Shown here one piece after another: positions 51,240 to 60,078 of a stretch of 64,000 bases of DNA. Numbering within the stretch: the stretch's first letter is position 1; every line of letters starts with the position of its first letter. Source of the DNA: Brevibacterium sediminis (lineage in GTDB: Bacteria > Actinomycetota > Actinomycetes > Actinomycetales > Brevibacteriaceae). Made by a program: the position numbers and the translations under genes. Location: contig NZ_JABKDD010000001.1 in assembly GCF_013623905.1 (NCBI RefSeq), positions 806,001-870,000 on the forward strand. The letters run 5' to 3'. A model generated the notes under the pieces. That model was not told the DNA's origin, did not search any database, and worked only from the letters and a program-made list of their open reading frames with translations.

Positions 51240-52178
51240 TCAGTTGTTGAAGTCGAAGCCGAGGCGGCCGAGCTGTTTGGGATCGCGCTGCCAGTCCTTG
51301 GCCACCTTGACGTGCAGGTCGAGGTAGACCTTCGTGCCGAGGAGCCGCTCGATGCCCTGCCGGGATTCCGACCCGATGGTCTTCAGCCGGCTGCCGCCCT
51401 TGCCGATGATGATGGCCTTCTGGCTGGGACGTTCGACATAGAGGTTGACGTGGACGTTCCACAGCGGATTGTCCTCGCGGCGCCCTTCCCGCGGGTACAT
51501 CTCCTCGACCTGCACAGCCAGGGAATGGGGCAGTTCGTCACGCACTCCCTCGAGGGCCGCTTCGCGCACAAGCTCGGCGATCATCTTCTCTTCCGGCTCG
51601 TCCGTGAGGTCGCCGTCGGGGTAGAGCGGAGGAGATTTCGGCAGATGCGCCGCGAGCACCGAATCGACGGTGTCGACCTGGAAGTCCTCGACTGCGGAGA
51701 CCGGGACGACATCGGCGAAGTCGGCGAGCTCGCCGACGGCCAGCAGCGCCTCGGCGATCTTGTCCTTGGGCACCCGGTCGACCTTCGTCACGAGCGCGAC
51801 GATCGGGGTCCGTCCGTCCAGCAGCGCCAGCTGGGAGGCGATATAGCGGTCGCCGGGACCGATCGGCTCATCGGCGGGCAGGCAGAAGCCGATGACGTCG
51901 ACCTCACCCAGCGTGGATGCCACCAGATCGTTGAGTCGGGAACCGAGCAGGGTGCGCGGTTTGTGCAGTCCGGGGGTATCGATGAGGATGAGCTGATGGT
52001 CGTCCTTGTGGACGATTCCGCGGATCGTATGCCGGGTCGTCTGAGGTTTGGCCGAGGTGATCGCGACCTTCTCCCCCACCAGGGCGTTCGTCAGGGTTGA
52101 TTTGCCCGTATTCGGGCGACCCACGAAGCAGGCGAAGCCGGCCCGATAGTCATCGGGGTAGTCCGTGCGAAATTCCAT
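51240..52178 (-). CDS. era: GTPase Era
   Basis: Ribosome-assembly GTPase that binds the 3' end of 16S rRNA. The ATG at 52178 gives 312 residues. G1 GRPNTGKST is at 20-28, G2 TTRHTIRG, G3 DTPG and G4 TKVD; the C-terminal KH domain has AIIIGKGGSRLKTIG. G1 has Thr instead of the common Val (GRPNVGKS), as in other actinobacteria. One base separates it from the upstream CBS-domain gene. The order phoH-ybeY-hlyC-era is conserved in actinobacteria; no recO follows here. Confidence 0.96.
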   Translation of the reverse strand: MEFRTDYPDDYRAGFACFVGRPNTGKSTLTNALVGEKVAITSAKPQTTRHTIRGIVHKDDHQLILIDTPGLHKPRTLLGSRLNDLVASTLGEVDVIGFCLPADEPIGPGDRYIASQLALLDGRTPIVALVTKVDRVPKDKIAEALLAVGELADFADVVPVSAVEDFQVDTVDSVLAAHLPKSPPLYPDGDLTDEPEEKMIAELVREAALEGVRDELPHSLAVQVEEMYPREGRREDNPLWNVHVNLYVERPSQKAIIIGKGGSRLKTIGSESRQGIERLLGTKVYLDLHVKVAKDWQRDPKQLGRLGFDFNN

Positions 52179-52179
52179 C

Positions 52180-53493
52180 TCAGTCCTCTTCCTTCGTCCC
52201 CGAACCTTCGGCTGCGGCGGTGCGCTGTGCGTGTCTGCTGTTCTCGTGGGTGCGGGTGACCCGCACGTGCGTGATTCGGTGGCGTCGGCCCTGGCCCTCC
52301 ATGGCTTCGATCTCGAGGCCCTCGATCGACGCATGCGAGCCGTCGATGGGCACGCGGTCGATGAGCTTCGAGAGCAGTCCGCCGACGCTGTTGACATCGT
52401 CTTCGTCGATGCGCACATCGAAGTATTCGGCGAAGTCGGAGATCGACATGCGGGTGCTGATGATGAACGATCCGTCTTCGGCGGCGACGAGTTCGTCATC
52501 GCCGTTGTCGTATTCGTCTTCGATCTCGCCGACGATCTCTTCGACGATGTCCTCGATGGTCACCAGCCCTGCGGTGCCGCCGTATTCGTCGATGAGGATC
52601 GCCAGATGCGTCGAGTCCAGCTGCATCTGCCGCAGCAGGTCATCGGCCGGCTTCGTCTCCGGGACGAACAGGACGGTGCGGGCCAGGTTGCCCACGGGAC
52701 GGTCGGCCTCCTCGGGGTGGAGGTGGAGGCGGCGGGCGACGTCCTTGAGGTAGGCGACTCCGCGGACGTCGTCGAGGTCCTCCCCGCAGACGGGGATGCG
52801 GGAGAAGCCGGAGCGGAAGAACAGGTTCATCGCCTTCTGCAGGCTCACGTCCGCATCAACGGTGATGAGGTCGGTGCGCGGCACCATGACCTCGTTCGCC
52901 GAGGTGTCGGAGAGGTTGAACACCGACTGGATCATCTCGCGTTCGCCGTCTTCGATGATGTCGGATTCGCTCGCCCGCTCGACCAGGTCGCGCAGCTGTT
53001 CTGAGGTCACGAACGGACCGTCCTTGTACACCTGGTCCGGTGTGAGCAGATTGCCGAGCACGACGAGGATGCGGGTGAGCGGTTTGAGCGCGACGAGGAC
53101 GATGCGCACGACCCAGCTGAGGTTGAGGCTGACTGCCAGCGACCGGCGCTTGCCGATCGTACGTGGGGAGACTCCGGCGATGATGAAGACCGCCACCGAG
53201 GCGGTGATCACCGTGAGGAAGACCATGAGCGGTCCCACGGAGTAGTAGGAATCGTAGGCCAGGGCGATGAACACCGTGGCGAGTGCTTCGAGGAAGTTGC
53301 GGACGAAGATGATGACGTTGATGTTCGTCGGCAGGTCCGCGAGGATCCTCTCGACACGCACCGCTGAGCGCTTGCCGTCCTCCTTCGCCTCTTCGACCGC
53401 ATGGTGGGAGACGTTGCGCAGCGCGGCATCCACGGCGGAGAGGGTGGCTGCGATGATGAGGCACAGTGCCGCCCCGAGGAAGAACATGAACAC
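52180..53493 (-). CDS. HlyC/CorC family CBS-domain membrane protein (CNNM-type)
   Basis: Membrane protein of the CNNM/CorC-like family (437 residues), probably linked to divalent cation transport; earlier called a hemolysin. The DUF21 membrane domain covers about 1-145 with three to four hydrophobic segments, then two CBS domains (about 195-330) with VMVPRTDLITVDAD and LAILIDEYGGTAGLVTIEDIVE-type sequence. The C-terminal CorC_HlyC domain covers about 345-420. The start is a GTG at 53493, with an ATG two codons later as alternative. It lies between ybeY and era. Confidence 0.92.
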   Translation of the reverse strand: MFMFFLGAALCLIIAATLSAVDAALRNVSHHAVEEAKEDGKRSAVRVERILADLPTNINVIIFVRNFLEALATVFIALAYDSYYSVGPLMVFLTVITASVAVFIIAGVSPRTIGKRRSLAVSLNLSWVVRIVLVALKPLTRILVVLGNLLTPDQVYKDGPFVTSEQLRDLVERASESDIIEDGEREMIQSVFNLSDTSANEVMVPRTDLITVDADVSLQKAMNLFFRSGFSRIPVCGEDLDDVRGVAYLKDVARRLHLHPEEADRPVGNLARTVLFVPETKPADDLLRQMQLDSTHLAILIDEYGGTAGLVTIEDIVEEIVGEIEDEYDNGDDELVAAEDGSFIISTRMSISDFAEYFDVRIDEDDVNSVGGLLSKLIDRVPIDGSHASIEGLEIEAMEGQGRRHRITHVRVTRTHENSRHAQRTAAAEGSGTKEED

Positions 53494-53495
53494 GA

Positions 53496-53984
53496 TCAGA
53501 CCTCGGTGGGGGTGGGAATGTCGGTGCGACCGTCGTAGCGAGCCGCGAAGAAGGTCAGCAGCAGATGCCGCTGGAGAGCGAACATCTCTTCCCGCGCTTC
53601 GGGCTCACCGTGGTCGTAGCCGAGCAGGTGCAGGAATCCGTGGACGGTCAGCAGAAGGACCTCGTCCATCGTCGAATGACCGGCCGCCCGAGCCTGAGCC
53701 TCGGCGACCTCGGGGCAGATGATGATGTCGCCCATCTGACCTTCGGTCGGCTTCTCCGGCTCGCCCTGGTGGAGCTGATCCATGGGAAAGGACATCACGT
53801 CGGTCGGTCCTTCGAGGTCCATCCAGGTGACGTGGAGTTCGGACATGGCCGCTGAGTCGACCATGGTCACGGCCAGCTCCGCACCGGGGTGCATGTGCAG
53901 GGCTTCACCGAGATATTCGGTCAGGGCCACGACTTCGTCGAGGTCCACCTCGGCGTCGGTCTCGTTGAGGATCTCGGTGTTCAT
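53496..53984 (-). CDS. ybeY: Endoribonuclease YbeY (rRNA maturation factor)
   Basis: Zinc metalloprotein involved in 16S rRNA 3' maturation and ribosome quality control. The ATG at 53984 overlaps the phoH TGA (ATGA) and gives 162 residues; a GTG five codons upstream is possible. The zinc ligands His115, His119 and His125 are in HGFLHLLGYDH, and DVMSFPMD precedes them. It is followed by the CBS-domain gene and era, other parts of the ribosome-linked cluster. Confidence 0.96.
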   Translation of the reverse strand: MNTEILNETDAEVDLDEVVALTEYLGEALHMHPGAELAVTMVDSAAMSELHVTWMDLEGPTDVMSFPMDQLHQGEPEKPTEGQMGDIIICPEVAEAQARAAGHSTMDEVLLLTVHGFLHLLGYDHGEPEAREEMFALQRHLLLTFFAARYDGRTDIPTPTEV

Positions 53985-55051
53985 TCGGCATTCCCCCACA
54001 GGTCGTAGGCTTCGACGATCTTCGTCACCAGCGAATGCCGGACGACGTCCTTGCTGCCCAGTTCGCAGAACTGCAGGTCCTCGATTCCGTCGAGGATGTC
54101 GCGGACGACCTTGAGTCCGCTGCGGGTCTTGCCCGGCAGGTCGATCTGGGAGATGTCACCGGTGACGACCATGCGTGACCCGAAGCCGAGGCGGGTGAGG
54201 AACATCTTCATCTGCTCGGCCGTCGTGTTCTGTGCTTCGTCGAGGATGATGAACGCGTCGTTGAGGGTGCGCCCGCGCATATAGGCCAGGGGCGCGACCT
54301 CGATCGTTCCGGTCTCGATGAGCAGCGGGATCGATTCCGGGTCGACCATGTCGTGCAGGGCGTCATAGAGCGGACGCACATACGGGTCGATCTTGTCGTT
54401 GAGCGTGCCCGGCAGGTAGCCCAGGGACTCCCCGGCTTCGACGGCCGGCCGGGTGAGGATGATCCGTGAGACCTCTTTGTGCTGGAGGGCGTTGACGGCC
54501 ATGGCCATCGCCAGGTACGTCTTGCCGGTTCCAGCCGGACCGATGCCGAAGGTGATCGTGTGGTTGCGGATGGCCCTGACGTAGTCGTGCTGGCCCATCG
54601 TCTTCGGACGGATCGACTTTCCCCTGGTGGAGAGGATGTTCGTGCCCAGCACCGCCGAGGCGGCCGCTCCCTCGGAGGAGAACGTCGTGACCCTCTCGAT
54701 CGTCTCTTCGTTGATGCGATGGCCGGCCGCGTGGAGTTTCTTGAGTTCCCCGATGACGCTGACGAAAGCTTCGACGCGTTTCGGGTTGCCGGTGACCTGG
54801 ACCTGATTGGCCCGGACGTGGATGTCGAGGTCGGCGAAGGTCTTCTCCAGGGCGCGCAGGTTCGATTCCCCGGGACCGAAGAAGGCGACGAGGTCGATGG
54901 AGTCGGGGATGACCAATCGCACGGTGTCACGATCGGCACCTTGGGTGTCCGTCACGGCATCATCGCGTGCGGCACCGTCGCCGGTGTCCGAGTCGGTGGG
55001 GTTCATGGAGTTCGGGTTCGGTGGGGTGATGTCCAGAATGTTCCTTTGCAA
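53981..55051 (-). CDS. phoH: PhoH-like ATPase
   Basis: Cytosolic P-loop ATPase of the PhoH family, often encoded with ybeY, possibly acting in RNA metabolism. Up to 356 residues. Walker A GPAGTGKT is near residue 172, LTRPAVEAGESLGYLPG follows, and Walker B reads FIILDEAQN. The start is uncertain. The open frame begins with a TTG at 55051 that has no ribosome binding site, an ATG lies 15 codons later at 55006, also without one, and the only good site (AAAGGA, about 55040-55046) would suit a rare ATT or CTG start. The conserved part begins well after all of these. Confidence 0.92.
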   Translation of the reverse strand: MQRNILDITPPNPNSMNPTDSDTGDGAARDDAVTDTQGADRDTVRLVIPDSIDLVAFFGPGESNLRALEKTFADLDIHVRANQVQVTGNPKRVEAFVSVIGELKKLHAAGHRINEETIERVTTFSSEGAAASAVLGTNILSTRGKSIRPKTMGQHDYVRAIRNHTITFGIGPAGTGKTYLAMAMAVNALQHKEVSRIILTRPAVEAGESLGYLPGTLNDKIDPYVRPLYDALHDMVDPESIPLLIETGTIEVAPLAYMRGRTLNDAFIILDEAQNTTAEQMKMFLTRLGFGSRMVVTGDISQIDLPGKTRSGLKVVRDILDGIEDLQFCELGSKDVVRHSLVTKIVEAYDLWGNAE

Positions 55052-55106
55052 GTGAGCGCACCGTCACCGGCAGCGCCTGAGTGTGCTTCCATCCTAGTCC
55101 GATGCC

Positions 55107-55868
55107 TCACCAACGGCCCAATGAATTCTGGGCCAGGACGAGACCGGCGGGTCCCGCCGATGACGAGCGCAGGATCGTCGGTCCCAGCAGCACCGGGATT
55201 GCTCCACAGCCGGTCAGTGCATCGAGTTCGCCGTTGCTGATGCCGCCCTCGGGGCCGACGACGAAGACGATGCGCTCCGGCGGCTGCGCCGAGTCGTTCG
55301 CGATCAGGCTATTCAGCGCTTCGGAGAGCCTGCGCTGAGCGGTCTCGTGGAGGACGAAGACCGCATCGGCGTCGTCGAGGGTCTTGGCCAGGGCGGCTCC
55401 GCGGGCGAGGCCGTGGAGGATGGGAAATCGTGCTCGTCTGGCCTGCAGGGAGGCCGCTCCGAGGAGGTTCTCCCATTTCGCGGCCATCTTCTCCCGCTTC
55501 TTGGCCGGCCAGTCGGCGATCGAGCGTTCAGCGGCCCAGGGAATGACGTCGTCGACGCCGATCTCCGTGGCTGTTTCGATGGCCTGCAGGTCCCGGTCGC
55601 CCTTGGCCAGGGCTTGGACGAGGACGAGGCGCGGGCCCGTGCGCTCCTCGACCGTCACCTCGGTGACATCGATCGTCAGCTCATTCGCCGAGGCGGCCGT
55701 GACGGTTCCGCGCGCACGTGTGCCTTCCCCGTCGACGATGTCGATTTCCTCGCCGGGACCGATCCGACGCACCCGCACCGCGTGCCCGGCCACGTCCTCA
55801 CCGAAGGTGAGGGCGGACCCGACGACCGCCTCGGCGGCGGTGGCGGAGCGGAAGACGGGAAGACTCAC
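55107..55868 (-). CDS. rsmE: 16S rRNA (uracil1498-N3)-methyltransferase
   Basis: SPOUT-family methyltransferase that methylates U1498 of 16S rRNA with S-adenosylmethionine. It has 253 residues. The N-terminal PUA-like domain covers about 1-70. The SPOUT knot is formed by [21 protein letters not shown] and the cofactor loop [12 protein letters not shown], ending [11 protein letters not shown]. The GTG overlaps the dnaJ stop (GTGA), placing it third in the hrcA-dnaJ-rsmE heat-shock operon, a common order. Confidence 0.95.
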   Translation of the reverse strand: MSLPVFRSATAAEAVVGSALTFGEDVAGHAVRVRRIGPGEEIDIVDGEGTRARGTVTAASANELTIDVTEVTVEERTGPRLVLVQALAKGDRDLQAIETATEIGVDDVIPWAAERSIADWPAKKREKMAAKWENLLGAASLQARRARFPILHGLARGAALAKTLDDADAVFVLHETAQRRLSEALNSLIANDSAQPPERIVFVVGPEGGISNGELDALTGCGAIPVLLGPTILRSSSAGPAGLVLAQNSLGRW

Positions 55869-56980
55869 CGACCGGCGAACCTCTCACGCATGCGGGAGAA
55901 CATTCCGCGGTTCTCGGTCGAGATCTGGGCACGCGGTGTCTCTTCGCCGCGCAGTTCGGCGAGTTTCTCGAGCAGTTCACGCTGTTCGTCGTCGAGTTTG
56001 TCCGGGGTGAGGACGTCGACGGTGATGAGCATGTCGCCGCGGGTCTCCGAACGCAGGCGGGCGGCTCCGAGCCCGGGAAGTTTGACGATGGTGCCGGACT
56101 GGGTGCCGGCGGCGATGGTGAGGTCCTGAGTGCCGTCGAAGGTCTCGAACGGGATGGTCGCACCCAGGGTCGCTGCGGTCATCGGCACGGAGACGGCGGC
56201 CCGGAGGTTGTCGCCGTCGCGCTGGAAGACCTCGTGGCGGGTGACCATGACCTCGACGAAGAGGTCACCGGCGGGTCCGCCTCCGGGGCCGACTTCACCC
56301 TGGCTGCTCAGCTGGATGCGGGTGCCGTCGGAGACCCCGGCGGGGATCCGGATCTTCATGGTCCGCTGTTTGCGCACTCGTCCGTCGCCCTGGCAGTTGA
56401 GGCAGGGGTTCGGGATGACGGTGCCGAAGCCGTGGCAGGAGTTGCAGGTCTGGTTCGTGACCATCTGACCCAGCAGGGTCCGGGTCATGCGCTGGACGCT
56501 GCCGGCTCCGTGGCACAGCGAGCAGGTCTCGATCTTCGTGCCTTCCTGCGTGCCGGCGCCCGAACAGGTGTCGCAGACGACTGCAGTGGTGACATCGAGG
56601 TCGACGGTGCCGCCGAAGGCCGCGGTCTTCAGGTCGATATTGACTCCGACGAGGGCATCCTTGCCGCGCTGGGTGCGCGGGATCGGACCCCCGGCCTGAC
56701 CGCCGCCGCCGCCGAAGAAGGTCTCGAAGATGTCGCCGAATCCGCCGAATCCGCCGCCGGCCGGGAAGCCCTGACCGTTCTCGCCGCCGCCCATATCGTA
56801 GTTGCGGCGCTTCTCCGGGTCGGAGAGCACATCGTAGGCCAGTGAGATGGCCTTGAATTCGTCCTCGTGACCGGGATTGACGTCCGGGTGGTACTTGCGT
56901 GCCAGCTTCCGGTACGACGACTTGATCTCAGCCGCGGAAGCATCTTTGGACACTCCGAGTGTTTCATAGTGATCGGCCAC
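55865..56980 (-). CDS. dnaJ: Chaperone protein DnaJ (hrcA-linked, DnaJ2 type)
   Basis: Co-chaperone that delivers substrates to DnaK and stimulates its ATPase. It has 371 residues, complete type I architecture. The J domain (about 4-62) has HPD at 31-33, then a Gly/Phe-rich region (about 65-105). Four CxxCxGxG zinc repeats begin [24 protein letters not shown] and CLNCQGDG, followed by the C-terminal substrate domains. The GTG start follows hrcA by about 120 bp. A second dnaJ, next to dnaK-grpE, is expected elsewhere. Confidence 0.96.
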   Translation of the reverse strand: MADHYETLGVSKDASAAEIKSSYRKLARKYHPDVNPGHEDEFKAISLAYDVLSDPEKRRNYDMGGGENGQGFPAGGGFGGFGDIFETFFGGGGGQAGGPIPRTQRGKDALVGVNIDLKTAAFGGTVDLDVTTAVVCDTCSGAGTQEGTKIETCSLCHGAGSVQRMTRTLLGQMVTNQTCNSCHGFGTVIPNPCLNCQGDGRVRKQRTMKIRIPAGVSDGTRIQLSSQGEVGPGGGPAGDLFVEVMVTRHEVFQRDGDNLRAAVSVPMTAATLGATIPFETFDGTQDLTIAAGTQSGTIVKLPGLGAARLRSETRGDMLITVDVLTPDKLDDEQRELLEKLAELRGEETPRAQISTENRGMFSRMRERFAGR

Positions 56981-57102
56981 AGAAACTTCTCTCTCCCTGA
57001 CGTAGTGGTCTTCTCTGTTCGTGGTGGTGGCTGCGTCCTTGCGCGGTGCTCACCGGTGATGCGCTGCCCGCCTGCGGGTGCCCCTGGTCGATGTCAAGGG
57101 AC

Positions 57103-58143
57103 CTACCCTCGATCGAGGATCGAGGACACGTATTTGGCGACGGCACGGACTGCCGAGATCGTCGTCGGATAGTCCATTCGGGTCGGGCCGAGCACTGCCA
57201 GTCTGGCCGAGGAACCCGCGTCATGACCATATTCGGCGGCGACGACGGAAGTCGAGCTGAATGATTCGTGAGTATTCTCACGCCCGATGCGCACGCTGAT
57301 CTCCTCGTGGTCTTCTGCCATCGAGGTGAGCAGCCTGAGCAGGACGACCTGTTCTTCGAAGGCTTCGAGGATCGGGGCCATCTTCTCTCCGAATTCGCTT
57401 CCGGAGCGGGCGAGGTTCGCGGTGCCGGCCATGATGATGCGCTCTTCACGCGTCGCGGCCACGAGGTCGACGACGGCGGCTCTGACCTGTTTGAGCCCGG
57501 AGTCGTCACGAGCGGTCGGCTCACTCGATTCGGTGGCGGTCGCCTCGGCGGCGGGGGCCGATCCGAAGACCTGCGCGAGTGTGCGTCCGGCGAATTCGGC
57601 GTTGATCTGATCGCGCAGTCCGCGGACGGCGTCTTCGTCGAGCGGGCTCGGGGTGATCACGGTCTTCTGCTCGACCTGGCCGGCATCGGTGATGAGGACG
57701 ACGAGGATTCGGCCGGGCCCGAGACCGACGATCTCGATGTGCTTGATGCGCGCCCGCGACACCGTCGGGTATTGGATGAGCGCGACCTGTCGGGTGAGGC
57801 CGGAGAGGACGCGGACGGTGCGGTCGAGCATCTCGTCGAGATCGACGTCGCCGTCGATGAGCTGGAAGATCGCGCGCCGCTCGGCGGTGGTCAGCGGTTT
57901 GAACTCGTCGATCCGGTCGACGAACATCCGGTAGCCGAGGTCGGTGGGGATCCGTCCGGCAGAGGTGTGGGGCTGGGCGATATAGCCCTCTTGTTCGAGC
58001 GCGGCCATATCGTTGCGGATCGTGGCGGGAGAGACGCCGAGGGTGTGGCGCTGGACGATCGCCTTCGATCCCACGGGTTCGTTGGTGGCGACGAAGTCCT
58101 CGATGATGGCGCGCAGCACCTGTGCACGTCTGCTGTCGTTCAT
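57103..58143 (-). CDS. hrcA: Heat-inducible transcription repressor HrcA
   Basis: Repressor of class I heat-shock genes; binds CIRCE and is released on heat stress. The ATG at 58143 follows AGGAGATC and gives 346 residues; the longer open frame passes through the promoter and CIRCE and cannot be coding. The N-terminal winged helix (about 1-85) contains HTLGVSPATIRNDMAALEQEGYI. The rest is the dimerisation and GAF-like part. A low-complexity Ala/Glu/Ser segment sits near residue 210. CIRCE at 58194-58220 implies autoregulation. Confidence 0.96.
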   Translation of the reverse strand: MNDSRRAQVLRAIIEDFVATNEPVGSKAIVQRHTLGVSPATIRNDMAALEQEGYIAQPHTSAGRIPTDLGYRMFVDRIDEFKPLTTAERRAIFQLIDGDVDLDEMLDRTVRVLSGLTRQVALIQYPTVSRARIKHIEIVGLGPGRILVVLITDAGQVEQKTVITPSPLDEDAVRGLRDQINAEFAGRTLAQVFGSAPAAEATATESSEPTARDDSGLKQVRAAVVDLVAATREERIIMAGTANLARSGSEFGEKMAPILEAFEEQVVLLRLLTSMAEDHEEISVRIGRENTHESFSSTSVVAAEYGHDAGSSARLAVLGPTRMDYPTTISAVRAVAKYVSSILDRG

Positions 58144-58193
58144 CGCGGATCTCCTCTCCGTCTCGCCGATCCATCGCGGTCCAGTGCCTGCGC

Positions 58194-58220
58194 TTGGCAC
58201 TCTGTGAGTCTGAGTGCCAA
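58194..58220. promoter_or_regulatory. CIRCE operator
   Basis: TTGGCACTC, nine bases, GAGTGCCAA: perfect 9-bp arms with the standard spacing, one base from the classical TTAGCACTC arms. It lies 51 bp upstream of the hrcA start codon. Confidence 0.95.
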
Positions 58221-58225
58221 TTCTA
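58220..58225 (-). promoter_or_regulatory. -10 box of the hrcA operon
   Basis: TAGAAT on the minus strand touches the edge of CIRCE by one base, so the transcript would start inside the operator. Bound HrcA would block the polymerase. No convincing -35 box is seen. Confidence 0.6.
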
Positions 58226-58295
58226 CGCCTCTCGTTCCCGGAATTCATTTCAGGGGTGGCCTGCGGGTCTGCACGCCTGCGGGACCGTCCTTGAT

Positions 58296-58301
58296 TATGG
58301 T
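58296..58301 (+). promoter_or_regulatory. -10 box just upstream of the DUF3097 gene
   Basis: TATGGT is followed 8 nt later by the GTG at 58310, with no ribosome binding site between, so the mRNA is probably leaderless. The promoter lies back to back with that of hrcA. Confidence 0.45.
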
Positions 58302-58309
58302 GGGTGCCC

Positions 58310-59167
58310 GTGAATGCTTTTGATCGATATGGTCCCGATGTGCTCTCCGGTTCCTCCCCGTCGTCGCACCGCCCGAAGAAGTCCCGCCAGGTCGAGCTCG
58401 GCCTGGGCATGGTTCTCGAGGATGCGATGAGCGGCTATGTCGGCGCTGTCGTCGGCGCTGAGAAGACCACGGCCGGTGTCGTCGTCAAGCTCGAAGATCG
58501 CGTCGGCAAGGTACGTGCCTTTCCCCTGGGGCCGGGCTTCCTCCTCGAGGGCCAGCCCGTCGATGTGCAGCTGCCGAAGAAGAAGGCGCAGCAGCCCGGA
58601 CGGACGGCCTCGGGGTCTCGCGCCGTGGTCGGAGCGAAGGCTCGGGTGGCTCGTGGGTCGCGGATCTGGGTCGAGGGCAAGCACGACGCCGAACTCGTCG
58701 AGAAGATCTGGGGCGATGATCTGCGCATCGAAGGCGTCGTCGTCGAACCCCTGGGCGGTCTCGATGATGTCGCCGACAAGCTCGAGGCCTTCGGTCCGGA
58801 TCGGGACCATCGAGTCGGTGTCCTCGCCGACCATCTGGTGAGTGGGACGAAGGAATCGAAGATCGCCGAGGCGGTCCGTGCCGATCCGCGCTACCGCGAT
58901 GTCGTCCACATCATCGGTCACCCGTACGTCGATATCTGGCAGGCGGTGAAACCCCATGTCGTCGGCATCCGCGAATGGCCGGTCGTCCCCCGCGGTGAGG
59001 ATTGGAAGACGGGAATACTGCGTCGCATCGGATGGCCGCACGCCGACCATCGGGATGTTGCCCGCGGGTGGGTGCGCATCCTCGGGAAGGTGAGCACCAT
59101 CGCCGACGTCGAACCGACGCTGTCGGGTCGCGTCGAGGAGCTCATCGACTTCGTCACCGTCGGGTGA
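58310..59167 (+). CDS. DUF3097 family protein
   Basis: A 285-residue cytosolic protein of an actinobacterial family without known function. After a variable N-terminus, a small beta-rich domain (about 35-90) contains VGAVVGAEKTTAGVVVKLED. The larger C-terminal domain has RIWVEGKHDAELVEKIWGDDLR, a Toprim-like E-G-K-x-D element (about 118-123), and VGVLADHLVSGTKES and HIIGHPYVDIWQAV with D-H-type acidic residues. The Toprim resemblance is my reading, not an established fact. The GTG at 58310 is preferred over one two codons upstream because of its distance from the -10 box. Confidence 0.88.
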   Translation: MNAFDRYGPDVLSGSSPSSHRPKKSRQVELGLGMVLEDAMSGYVGAVVGAEKTTAGVVVKLEDRVGKVRAFPLGPGFLLEGQPVDVQLPKKKAQQPGRTASGSRAVVGAKARVARGSRIWVEGKHDAELVEKIWGDDLRIEGVVVEPLGGLDDVADKLEAFGPDRDHRVGVLADHLVSGTKESKIAEAVRADPRYRDVVHIIGHPYVDIWQAVKPHVVGIREWPVVPRGEDWKTGILRRIGWPHADHRDVARGWVRILGKVSTIADVEPTLSGRVEELIDFVTVG

Positions 59168-59318
59168 GAGTCGTCGGTGGTGCGGCGCGGTGGAGCGTCA
59201 TGGTCACGCGGAGCTGTCGGCGTGTGCCGAATCTGTCACAGGAGTGAGGCTTTCCCGACATCCTCGGGACACCTGGCTCGGCTAGGGTGAATGGCAAGCA
59301 CTCTTCGAAAGGATCCCC

Positions 59319-59993
59319 ATGTCGTACCACCCCGAGCAGCCGGGCAGCCGACCGATGCCGCCGAACTACTCCCAGGCCTCCGGTTCGCAGCAGCCCTACG
59401 CGCCGCAGGGCCAGCAGTATTCGCAGCCGCAGACGCACAGCGGTCAGCCGGGCTACGGTGGGCAGTCGGGGTATGGTTCGCAGCAGGCGTACGGCGCTCA
59501 GCCGAACTACGGGCGCCAGCCGGGATACGGCGCACAGCCGGGATACGGTATGCCGCAGATGCACAACCCGGCGATGTTCGACTCCCGCTCGCTGCCTGAG
59601 CAGGCCTACGGACCCGGCTCCGAGCGGTTCTGGATGGCCCACGAACCCGACCGGACCACGGCATTGTGGACCCACCTCGGCTCGCTCATCTTCGGCTTCA
59701 TGCCGCTCATCATGTTCCTTGTGAAGAAGGACGGATCGCCGTTCGTCCGCGAGCACTCACGTCAGGGTCTCAACGCGATGATCACGAACACGATCGTCAC
59801 CTTCGGTGCGCTCTTCGTCTTCGGCTTCGTCGGTTTCATCCTGGCACTGGTGACCTTCGGGATCGGCATCATCGTCATGTATGCGGCGCTCATCGTTCCG
59901 CTCGTCTACTGCGTCTTCTACATCATCGCGGCCGTCGCAGCGAACAAGGGTGAGGGGTATAAGTTCCCGCTCACCATCAATTTCGTGAAGTGA
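59319..59993 (+). CDS. DUF4870 membrane protein with Q/G/Y-rich tail, copy 1
   Basis: A 224-residue protein. Residues 1-about 85 are low-complexity Gln, Gly, Tyr, Ser and Pro with repeated GYG and QPGYG units. From about 108 (ERTTALWTHLGSL-like; here DRTTALWTHLGSLIFGF) begins the DUF4870 (Tic20-like) domain with three membrane segments, charged KKDGSPFVREHSRQ between the first two, and the end AANKGEGYKFPLTINFVK. The ATG follows AAAGGATC. Function unknown. A paralogue follows 85 bp downstream. Confidence 0.9.
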   Translation: MSYHPEQPGSRPMPPNYSQASGSQQPYAPQGQQYSQPQTHSGQPGYGGQSGYGSQQAYGAQPNYGRQPGYGAQPGYGMPQMHNPAMFDSRSLPEQAYGPGSERFWMAHEPDRTTALWTHLGSLIFGFMPLIMFLVKKDGSPFVREHSRQGLNAMITNTIVTFGALFVFGFVGFILALVTFGIGIIVMYAALIVPLVYCVFYIIAAVAANKGEGYKFPLTINFVK

Positions 59994-60078
59994 CCATTCC
60001 CGCTCACCCCGGATTCTCTGGGGCTGCCCGGACTCTCTGGGTTAGTGTGGAGTGATCGCACACTCTGAAGGGACTCTC

